From Trichostrongylus colubriformis (taxonomy: Eukaryota; Nematoda; Chromadorea; Rhabditida; Trichostrongylidae): a stretch of 64,000 nucleotides of DNA. This document shows positions 55,740 through 64,000 of this stretch, piece by piece; the stretch's first letter is position 1, and each line of letters starts with the position of its first letter. The DNA is taken from positions 24,949,426 to 25,013,425 of the forward strand of contig OZ022256.1 of NCBI GenBank assembly GCA_963978905.1, given 5' to 3'. The notes under the pieces were generated by a model that saw only the letters and a list, made by a program, of their open reading frames with translations, was not told the DNA's origin and searched no databases. The translations under genes and the position numbers were made by a program.

Positions 55740-56300
55740 AATTTGAAATGACAGCAGCTTTTATCCCTGCTTGAATACTCAAAAAGTACAGCACTAGAGT
55801 ACCACATTCAGAATGGACATTAATTCAACCAAACGTCACCCTTTCGTTTGCTTCACAAACTATTCGGCCAGCTCCATAAAGGGTTAATGATAAGGTTACA
55901 GAGCACAGTTGCGACCCTTACTACTCTGGGGCCGCACGCGAATGGCCAATCTGTGCACATGGAGTCGTAGATCCTGCAAGCCGGATATGCCAATGCTATA
56001 ATCACTTTGCCCCTCCGTTTGCGAATTTGGTCTGCCAGATTAGAGTTAAAACAAAAGCGATGTTCGTACTCGTCGTTTGTAATGAATTTTTCAGGCTACT
56101 GGGCTGGAACGTGTGATCGCGGAATTTTCCCAGTTATGCCAGAACCGCTACTGCCTCCATTCGTCGGTCATAACGTCGTCCACTTAGTCGTCCTATTTAC
56201 TGCATTGTTTGTTTACTTCGGATATGGCAGGTCACTTTGCCTGGAGTTCAGTGCATACAGGGATCAAATATCGCTAAAAAGGCAAAAAGTTAGTGCATAA
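55740..56300 (+). pseudogene. Unprocessed pseudogene of the EGF/membrane-protein gene
   Basis: Inverted duplicate of 17,130-17,690 including introns. Exon equivalents are 55,872-56,038 and 56,095-56,231. Damage: stops right after SIKG, Cys to Arg in the AACDWP motif, a one-base loss in APPFCEFC, loss of the GT donor (GCCAG|AT), and an insertion in the membrane exon giving a frameshift. The membrane-helix sequence is still readable in another frame (LVVLFTALFVYFGYG). The final PPPPPY exon was not found; the RTE element begins at about 56,317. Confidence 0.88.
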
Positions 56301-57663
56301 CATCGATTCGTACTAAAATCTGACAACCCGAATCGGACGTTTGCAATTGAAAAGATGTGGTTCAATTCCGGCTTTGACCGCCTTCGTCGCCTACGCACCA
56401 ACATCAAGCTGCGACAAAAACGAGCTCGAAGCATTTTATATAGAATTGGAGAAGTTCAGTGACGAAGACCATACCTTCTTGAAGGTCATCGTCGGCGATT
56501 CCAACGCTAAGATCGGTCCTAGAAGAAGGGATAATGAACTCCATATCGGGAATTACGGAACAGAATGGAGTGAGAAGGGTGAAGACTCTCTGAGTTTATT
56601 ATGTGGATGAACTCCATCCATGGTAACTCACAGTTCTAGAAGCCCCCACATCCACGATGGACTTGGGAGTCACCCGGTGGACATTCTATGATGGGATCGA
56701 TTACATCATCTTCAACCGAAGGTTTTGCCTGATCGACATCGCCGTTGTTCTGAAGCTCTATACGGAATAAGACCATCGACTCGTCCCCGCTAAACTCCTC
56801 TTTTCGATACGTGGAGGGAGAGCCGCAAAATTCAAGGAGCGAAGACCCAAGACAGTCATCAACTGGAAACACTTCGTTTTTCCCGCAAGTGCATGGGAGA
56901 ATTCCGTTATCGAAAACATCGACGACGAGTACAACCGGCTCGTTGAGCATCTTCACGATTGTGCCAGGAGGGCAGAGAGTTTGAAAGTCACAAAGAGGCG
57001 TCTCTCTTCGGATACTCTCGAGCTGATACGCCAACGTGGAGCCGCACGAGCCGCAGGCGATTACCAGCTGACGTCCGAACTTGCGAAGCGATGCAGAGAG
57101 GCGATAAAAGAAGATTTCAAGGAGCGAAGAGCAGCAGTGCTCGCTGAAGCAGCAGAGGCTGGAAGGAGCATTCGCAATGCCCGCCGAGGCTTCGCCAGTT
57201 ATAAGACCGAAATGACCGATCTCCGGCGTCCGGACGGCACAGTTACTGCTTCCCGAAGGGCAATGGAGAAGGTCATCTACGACTTCTACTCGGATCTCTT
57301 CGATAGCCATGTCCAACTGCCTAGGAGCAATCTGAAGCAGGATGGATATGTCGTACCATCAGTTCTCCCTTGCGAAATCCGACACGCCATTTCGTCGGTG
57401 AAGAATGGTACATCACCAGGCCCCGACAGGATTAGACCAGAACATTTGAGGAATCTCGCGCCAGTGACCGTCAAAACACTGGCCCGACTCTTCACATGCT
57501 ACCTGTCGGATGGCAAGGTACCCAGCTCGTGGAAAAGCAGCAGGAATGTGTTGCTGCATGAGCTGCATAGGCAGGGAGATCCACACGACATTGGCAGCTA
57601 TCGTCCAATGTGCCTGCTGTCTGTAGTCTACAAGCCCTTTACTCGAGTCATCTCAAAGGAAAT

Positions 57664-58050
57664 GTCCACGGAAAAATGAGTTTTTGTGTTACTCATATAT
57701 TTATGTTCTATTTGCTCAATGTGCGCCGCATGCAAAGTTTTTTCTAAGATACAGCACCACAAAGTCTCGGCTGGGCTGGGACGAGGCCTTCTAGCAAGTG
57801 CCCACCCCGTCCTTCGCCGCGGTCGGAAATGCACTGTAGGAACAGAAAGTTACGTACACAGTTTGTTCCCAAGCACGGCCGACGACGGGACGGGGCTTTT
57901 ACTTCGAGGCCGCGCCCACTCGGTTGAGAGTTTGGGAAGCTGTATCTCAGCCTAATTCTCACTTTTTCGCGTGAAACTTCGCATGCGGCCCTTATTAGGT
58001 GTGTACATCATTGATGTATGAGCAACAACGAAGCTCATTTTTCCGTGGAC
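57664..58050. mobile_element. Non-autonomous insertion with 17-bp terminal inverted repeats in the RTE
   Basis: 387 bp bounded by GTCCACGGAAAAATGAG and its exact inverse. It interrupts the RTE frame between VISKE and the DEGEPCEQ region. Possible target copies are AGGAAATG (57,657-57,664) and AGGAATG (58,064-58,070), which would make the insert slightly larger than the TIRs. The GC-rich interior has no coding similarity. Confidence 0.75.
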
Positions 58051-58672
58051 GACTCCTTCAAGTAGGAATGTTAGAACTTTAGACGAAGGAGAGCCATGCG
58101 AGCAAGGAGGGTTTCGGGAAGGGATCAGGGCAATCGATCACATCACCACGGTCACTAGGCTCATTACAGTGTCGCGATAGTACAAGATGCCTTTATGTCT
58201 CACATTCATCGATTCGAAGAAAGCCTTCGATTATTTTGAGACAGAAGCGGGTAAAAAAGCCCTGGGAAACCAGGGAGCGCCTACTCAGTACATTAGAGTA
58301 CTTCATGAGCTCTACAGCAACTTCACGACTAGGATCTCGCCATTCTACAAGAAATTCACCATCGACATGAAGAGAGGCGACACCATCTCGCCTAAACTTT
58401 TCAGCGCCTCTCTTGAGAGCGTCATGCGTCAACTGGAATGGGAAGAAATGGGAGTGAAGGTCACGGCCGCATTCACGACACGTCTGCTTCGCTGACGATA
58501 TTGTGCTTACAACACCGGCAATCCAGCAAGCGGAGCGAATGCTAGCTGATTTCGACTGCGAGTGCGGAAAAATCGGTTTGCAACTGAACCTGACGAAGAC
58601 GAGTTCATGAGAAACGGACTGGTACTAGATGCCCCATTCACGCTCAACGGAACGAACATCACTGAATGCTTC

Positions 58673-58971
58673 TGATATTTTTGATTTTTGATAACTGCTG
58701 TTTATCGCCAACACCCCTTTCACCTTAACTCATTTTTGAATGGTATATTTACCATAGCTTATCAGCACTCACACGTATAACGTGTTGAGCCGGTTGGCCA
58801 ATATCGGCATCGAACCGTGAAGTTGAAAGCTTTAGTATTGAATTTGATCTTTTTGATTTTTGATAACTGCTGTTTATCGCCGCAGCTCGCGATGCGAAAG
58901 TTACTACAAGGATGCTGAGTTCCCGTCCGATACCGAAGCATTTGCCCATAACTCAGCATCTTTGTAGTAAC
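58673..58971. mobile_element. 299-bp insertion with 8-bp target duplication in the RTE
   Basis: Flanked by AATGCTTC at 58,665-58,672 and 58,972-58,979. Removing it and one AATGCTTC rejoins the RTE frame around GTNITEC and YVYLGQEVNMMND. It contains a direct repeat, TTTTTGATTTTTGATAACTG, at 58,682 and 58,853, and an inverted pair around GATGCTGAGTT. An 8-bp duplication suggests hAT-type integration. No clear TIR. Confidence 0.75.
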
Positions 58972-60184
58972 AATGCTTCAGTTATGTGTACCTAGGTCAG
59001 GAAGTCAATATGATGAATGACATTGCAACAGAGCAGAGCAGAAGGAAAAGAGCTCGGGGAGCCTTCAAGACCACCGAGGGAGTAGTGAAGAAGACGACGA
59101 GCATCCGGCTCCGCGCCCATCTCTTCGATACCGCTGTCCTTCCTGCCCTAACATACGTCTCAGAGACTTGGACTCTACGTAAGCAGGGGAGCATGCGGTT
59201 GGCGTCATCCAACGCGCCATGGAAAAGACGATGCGTGGAGTATCCCGATACACGCAAGTGCAGAGGAGAATCCGGAGTTCTGAAGTCCTTCGTCGGATAA
59301 AAATCAGGGACGCCGCTGTATTTGCCAAGAAATCGAAGATTAGATGGGCCGTACACGTCACGCGATATAGCGATGACCATTGGACCAGAGAGGTTATTGA
59401 TTGGATCCCTCGGGACGTCAAACGAACACTTGGGCGACAGCCGCCCCGATAGTCAGACTTCTTCTCGAAAGCTCTGCGCGAAGGAAGTGAGATGCTGCGT
59501 GTTTGCGGAGCCAGAAAGGTTCACTGGACTGCTTTGGCTCGCGATAGGGACAAATGGAAACGTTATTGGCGCCAGCTCGAGACTCTCGATGAGCAACGGG
59601 ACGACAGGCGACAGGTGACAGGTGACTCATCAAAGAAATTCAAAAGATGCAAGGCTACATGTGGGTAGTGTGCAGGGTACCCAGAGAGTCGAGGGATCCT
59701 CGACAGAGAGATCGTAATGGAGCATAGAAGGAGGTATTTGTGGCTGTAGAGGTTAGCGATAAGCACTAGGAAGTCGAGCTTTCAACAAACAGATGAGAAG
59801 AAAACGGGGTTTCACAGGAATTTCGTGTGAGGGAATGTGAAGCAAACATCTTTGCTTTTGGTAATGTTCTTTTGCCCAGCAGTGATCAATAGATGCATTT
59901 CGAGTCAGTTGAGTAACAGGAATTTTGCATCGGACAGGACTCGAAGACTAAAACTAGAAATGGAGGAATCCATTTTTGTTGATTTGCAAGTCATATCAGC
60001 AAGAAAGTACTTAGTTCTGTTACAAACGAAAAGCTCACTAGACGTCTTTGACTGCAACCGTTAGGACTAGAGGTGATATTACTTTCACTTTTGCAAAGTT
60101 TTCATAATAGTACTATGGCCTGGCGCTTTATCCGAGTGAAGTTATAGGATGAGTGACAGAAATATGCTATATCAGAGAAATAGT

Positions 60185-60490
60185 TAACGATAATTTTTGA
60201 CCTCGTTGCTCTCCATAAAAACTCTGTGGTGCTGAAGAGCACAAAGTTGAATAAACAATCAAAGTAAACTTCTGAGAACTCGTAAGAGCCACAGCTGCCC
60301 CGCTGGCTATATCATAGATAGGTGTAGGCTATTTTGAAACTGTGGCCGCCACCTCATCTACGGTTATTTGCGCGTCTGGCACTCACTCTCGCCCTGCGGT
60401 GATGACACCAGCTTTGCCATTGAGGAAGGACCATCTACTCGCGGATGTAACCAAGATGCTCCTATTATCGTAAGCAGTGCCTATATGCTG
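60185..60490 (+). repeat. Dispersed repeat R6, copy 2
   Basis: Diverged direct copy of part of 37,565-38,045, with CTCCATAAAAACTCTG, GTGGCCGCCACCTCATCTAC and TATTATCGTAAGCAGTGCC. The rest of 59,640-61,176 has no gene I can support. Confidence 0.7.
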
Positions 60491-61176
60491 AAGCATTGCT
60501 ACCACAGTGTAGTCAGTGATGTGTGCAAGGAACCGACATGTCCGTATCCACCTAGTTAGGAAAAATGGCATTACTGCACTTGAACGCACACCACGCGATA
60601 CTAATATTAGTGGCTTACTTTCTTGGGGCGAGTAGGTTTGGATAACTGCTCAGACTACACATTTTGCAGCTGCCCACTTAACCCTCACCGTGTTATGCCT
60701 GCTTAAACCCGAACAAGCCATGCCCACTCAACAGCGCAATCACACCAGGCCCTAGACAAACAAATTTGCAACAAGGAAGCTGCATGCAACTGGCTGTTCC
60801 ATTGGAATGTCTTCCCTCGTCACAAGTTTCCTTCCCACGTGTGTGTCACGTTGGAAATCCGTCCGTCTGAGGCCAGGTGTGATTTCGGGTGAGCATGGCT
60901 TGGTTGTCTTCAAGCAGCACAACACCATGATGGTGCACCGTGCAGCCGCAACAAAGGTGCTGCCTGAGCATTTATGCGAGGACTTTTACCTCGAGAAAGA
61001 AAGCCATTAGCTTATCGCCTGATGTGCCTTCAACTCTAATGAGGAGTAGAAGACGGATGTATGGCGCATACACAGTAAGAAAGCGGATGAACTCATAGCT
61101 AAGCTAGCACTTCATCTAATAATTGCATTAGAACATCTTCAAGGGTTGGGCACCTTTCAAATGAATCCAGAAAGTA

Positions 61177-62057
61177 TTAGGTTGTCCCAAAAGTCTTGTA
61201 GGATTTTTTTCGATCATCGCTTTTTATTATTTTTTTTCTCCAACAAACAACAATTAGGCAACAACGTATCTACCATTGCCATCGACAACACTCTGCCACC
61301 ACAGAGGTAGATCGTTGATTCCCTCCTCCCGAAACTCTGGGTTCTGAGAGTCGAAGAAGTCAGCGATCGCCTCTGCAAGCAAGTCATAATCAACGAATTT
61401 TCTCTTGGCTATGGAGAATTCAAGAGGATGGGTTAGGTGATAGACAGAAGGAGCAATGTCTGGAGAGTATGGTGAGTGGGCAGCACATCCCAGCCGAGCT
61501 CCTGTAGCTTGACCTGGGTACTTTTCGCAAAATGGGAGCGGGCGTCGTCATGAAACAGGGTGGCCGCAGACCTTCTCCGGAGCTTTTCTCGAGCAACGAC
61601 GGCGATGTGCTGCAGCTGGTGGGTGCATACGCCAGCGGTGACTGTCTCCCTTGTACCAGCACCTCTTGGAAAAGCATTACTTCCGCGTCCCAGAAGTAGC
61701 ACAGTCCTAAACAAGGTTTGCCTTCCATGTCAATCTCGCCGTTGCTGAAGCTGATGAACCAGCGGCGCACGGTCTCCTAGCTCACACATCCCGTGCCCAA
61801 GCAGCGTTGATGGAGTGGCAGGCATCCGTCGCTTTTGTGCCGCAAGACCACCCACAGAAGATGACACCGCATGTTGAGTGGGTATCGACCAGGGGCATTG
61901 TAGCTCTCTCCACGGAATCTGGTGAGTCAATATATATTTTGTTAGGAAGCTTAAAGGATCTTCTACCATCTTCCTGAAGCGCCTAGACCTGCCTCGAAGT
62001 AAACAAGAAATGCTGATTTTTTTGGAAAAATCCTACAAGACTTTTGGGACAACCTAA
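61177..62057 (-). mobile_element. Internally deleted mariner-like element, family A copy 2
   Basis: 881 bp between TA dinucleotides (61,175-61,176 and 62,058-62,059). Ends are TTAGGTTGTCCCAAAAGTC and its inverse. Same length class and same missing transposase centre as 1154-2028, in the opposite orientation. Confidence 0.93.
61254..61898 (-). pseudogene. Mariner transposase, deleted and frameshifted (copy 2)
   Basis: Begins at an ATG matching that of copy 1 and ends at the equivalent TAA. Reads CAAGSSAS/RRWFISFSNGEIDMEGKP at the end of the DNA-binding domain. It then runs directly into the CYFWDAEVMLFQEVLVQG segment and, after frame changes, HDDARSHFAKSTQVKLQELG with the second catalytic Asp. 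The first catalytic Asp region is missing at the same place as in copy 1. Confidence 0.88.
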
Positions 62058-62720
62058 TACAATGCGTAGTCGGAGTCGAGCCCGCAGCGGATCCCCAGAT
62101 CGAGAGCCATGAGCATTCGGTACTCACCTATGACCTGCTGTCCTATCTGATAGCCACGCGAGAACATCTTGAAAGGCCAAACACCCTTCCAATTGTATCT
62201 CCTTTCCGTTGTGATGGTAGAAAGCATGGCTTGCATCCAGAGCGAAGATGGCAAACGCTGAGAGGTAAATTACACATTACTGCCATCAGAAAAATGATTG
62301 GAAAGCATGGGGCTGCTTCTGCAAAGGTTTCAAAGCACTTTCTGTGAGGCTGTCACGCTTTTGTTGAGAAAAGTTTCTCGCCGACATTTCCTCGACTCGT
62401 ACATAATAAGATCTGAACAAAATACAAAGGAGTTTTAAAGCACGTTACAAAGAGCAAGGACTTATTCGAGTTGGTCAAATCGCGGCTTGCGCCTCTTCAT
62501 CGCATGCAACTGCGGCTTTCATGAATTTTCATTTTATAATTGTTTTCTATCTTATGGTTCCCATGTTCTCCCTTGTTGAAACCTCGGCCCTTGGCGCGAC
62601 GACAAACGCCACGCCAAGGGAAATTACCTTTATGCATTCCGTTTATCTCCGACAGGGTTAGCGCAGAAATAAACCGCAGTATTGTTCGAGCATAGTTACA
62701 AAATGATGTTGTCTTAGTGA

Positions 62721-63170
62721 ATCCCTAATGACAACATCAAACGACAACTTGTTCGCAACAGACTGTACGATAAGCAATGCCTAACTCCAAATAGCATTAC
62801 TTGTCCTTATGGAAAGCCAGGAGATTGTGACAGGGCTTGTGTTATTCATGAGCTTCAATGTAGGACCTGTAATAGCACATATATAGGAGAAACGGGAAGG
62901 TTACTGGCTATACGCATCAAAGAACATCTAGCTGGTAAAAGACGTAGTGTTATAACCACCCCACTTGGCAAGCATAAAGTTGAGGAGCATAACGGGAATG
63001 ACTTTGATGTTATATGCTCTATTTTGGCGTGCGAGACGGAAGTTTCGTCACGTAAAGTGTTAGAATCATTCTGGATTTCCACAAGAAAGCCACGAATGAA
63101 TAACCGAAACGAGTGTCTTTCTATTAGCAATAAACTCTTGCCTTTGGTATCACAGTGCGAGTTACAGTAA
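62721..63170 (+). CDS. Penelope-like element GIY-YIG endonuclease domain (5'-truncated)
   Basis: 149 codons open from just after a TGA to TAA 63,168-63,170, with no ATG at its start. It reads NIKRQLVRNRLYDKQC and CPYGKPGDCDRACVIHELQC, then CRTCNSTYIGETGRLLAIRI with KEHL. This is the Cys-rich linker followed by a GIY-YIG nuclease core (here TYIGETGR...R..EHL), with the catalytic Arg and a conserved Glu in LESFWI. This is how Penelope-like retroelements end. The RT part upstream is gone. The reading frame is intact, so it may be a recent 5'-truncated insertion. Confidence 0.88.
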   Translation: MPNDNIKRQLVRNRLYDKQCLTPNSITCPYGKPGDCDRACVIHELQCRTCNSTYIGETGRLLAIRIKEHLAGKRRSVITTPLGKHKVEEHNGNDFDVICSILACETEVSSRKVLESFWISTRKPRMNNRNECLSISNKLLPLVSQCELQ

Positions 63171-63435
63171 AGTCGACGTGCGCGGATGTAGTTTCTGCCG
63201 TATAAGGAACATCGAGTCAACTAAGACTCATTCACCCTTACTGAAACATGTGATTGAGTTTGTTGTTTCATTACCGGGTTGTCCGAGAGCGATCTCGAAA
63301 CGACGCCGGAGACGCTAGAGATGAGGAGGCCCTTGTTCGGATATTTTGCAAATCAAGAGCTTCGAGCCATATTCAGGCCTCTGAAGAAGACGAGAAGGTC
63401 GAAACGTTAGGCCAATAAAGGTTCCACGACTAACC
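63171..63435 (+). mobile_element. 3' tail of the Penelope-like element
   Basis: Follows the endonuclease frame and ends around GAAACGTTAGGCCAATAAAG with a short AGGTT/AACCT hairpin, the usual end of these elements. A similar tail occurs at 22,941-23,000. Confidence 0.65.
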
Positions 63436-63534
63436 TCGTGTTGGCATACAAAAAAAACAATTGTTTTCTATCTTATTCTCGAGTATCCTTTCTCGTTCAC
63501 GTTGCATTTTGATGTATAGTCCTACTTTGTTTTT

Positions 63535-63950
63535 TTCACCTGATCGAAGCAAGACATTGGAGCAGCTTTGGCACAGGTTGTGTGCCGGAGCTGCTGCAAT
63601 GGCAGGTTTTATGGTTTTTTGATTTCAAGATTGTTGCTTTCTACTTCTCTTACTTGAATATGGTTTCTGCCTTCTTATTCCTGTTGTATTTTATTAGGTG
63701 TATGAACGTTCTTAAGATTTTTCAGATGATCGAAGCCGGACATCGGAGCAGCGTCGGCACAAACTTTGTAAGCAATTTTGTTGTTGTTGTTGTTGTGTGT
63801 CATTTTTTTTTTGATTCGGTGATTACCATTTTCTACTTCTCCTTCTTGAATATGTTTCTAATTTCTCATTCGTGTTATATTTTGGATGCAACGATGTTCT
63901 TAATTTTTCAGGCGACTGAGGCAGTCTTGTGGAAGATATTATAAATTGCT
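63535..63950 (+). repeat. 186-bp tandem repeat with exon-like cores
   Basis: Three units start near 63,541, 63,727 and 63,914. The middle unit has ATTTTTCAG|ATGATCG... to CACAAACTTT|GTAAGC: a 42-base open segment between a nematode-type acceptor and a GT donor. The first unit has the same core with donor GGCACAG|GTTG but an acceptor changed to CAC. The third has TTTTTCAG|GCGACTGAGG, with its donor not resolved. The intron-like remainder (TTTCTACTTCTC...CTTGAATATG) is also repeated. Could be duplicated mini-exons of a gene running off the window, or a repeat that merely contains splice-like motifs. Confidence 0.5.
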
Positions 63951-64000
63951 CTCTTGTTACGGAAAGTTCTAATACCACACCCCCCCCCCCCCCATTACGG

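Larger units (their letters stand above)
56317..59640 (+). mobile_element. RTE-type non-LTR retrotransposon, degraded, with nested insertions
   Basis: Endonuclease remnant: 56,331-56,610 reads FVAYAPTSSCDKNELEAFY and VIVGDSNAKIGPRR, the APE-type core with the expected GDFN as GDSN. A shifted frame from about 56,690 reads through HRLVPAKLLF and the linker into RT (56,981-57,677: VKNGTSPGPDRIRPEHLRNL, YRPMCLLSVVYKPFTRVIS). After an insertion, 58,075-58,490 reads DEGEPCEQGGF, PLCLTFIDSKKAFDYFETEA and KRGDTISPKLFSASLE. CFADDIVL (the catalytic FADD box) is near 58,486 in a shifted frame. 58,980-59,640 is the C-terminal part ending [15 protein letters not shown]. The 5' end is truncated within the endonuclease. 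Stops and shifts make it inactive. Confidence 0.93.

Noticed and set aside
56636..57316. 226-codon minus-strand frame
   Set aside because: Exact antisense shadow of the RTE linker and RT sequence on the plus strand.
1..64000. tRNA, rRNA, spliced-leader RNA genes or CRISPR-type arrays
   Set aside because: GGTTCGA-like strings (for example near 54,966 and 55,498) lack a matching A box and acceptor stem. Tandem repeats here have no spacer/repeat alternation.

Overview
The window looks like a repeat-rich piece of a nematode genome, most likely a strongylid or hookworm-like rhabditid. This is inference from content. The one convincing host gene has introns of 56 bp with TTTTCAG-like acceptors. 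The transposons are mariner/Tc1 copies with TA target duplications, an RTE-type LINE, BEL/Pao and Ty3/gypsy LTR elements and a Penelope-like element. There are no operons, Shine-Dalgarno sites, rRNA or tRNA genes. Most short open frames are chance reads or shadows of these elements.

Layout, left to right. 1-2,972 is repeat R1, present again inverted at 33,788-36,262, and split here by an internally deleted mariner. 4,100-6,275 is the first of three copies of repeat R2, each with a short open frame. 6,367-13,420 is a degraded retroelement block on the minus strand: a gypsy RT stub, then a BEL/Pao element (RNase H, RT, protease, zinc knuckle, gag) interrupted by a Tc1-like element. Two foldback elements follow (13,945-14,606 and a 1.38-kb palindrome at 14,761-16,137).

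17,054-17,901 (minus) holds the 3' exons of a real single-pass membrane gene with an EGF-like domain and a PPPPPY tail. A broken, inverted, intron-containing copy lies at 55,740-56,300. 19.4-33.8 kb is mostly dispersed repeats, a palindromic mariner derivative (25,758-26,430), a small foldback and a mariner relic. 39,845-41,485 is an element whose ends are inverted minisatellite arrays carrying a recurring GATACGTATC palindrome.

42,290-51,170 is a head-to-head pair of R2 copies. A complete 4,618-bp Ty3/gypsy element with identical LTRs, a 5-bp target duplication and an uninterrupted 1,351-residue gag-pol frame has inserted into the right arm. 51,172-54,640 holds two satellite arrays (about 146-bp units) with a third mariner between them, then a 539-bp tandem duplication containing foldbacks. 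56,317-59,640 is a decayed RTE LINE with two nested non-autonomous insertions. The right end carries a second copy of the deleted mariner, a Penelope-like GIY-YIG endonuclease frame missing from simple ATG-based ORF calls, and a 186-bp tandem repeat that may carry tiny exons.

Little here works together as a pathway. The interest lies in nested insertions, self-complementary transposon derivatives that could form long hairpin RNA, and repeat families that keep short open frames.
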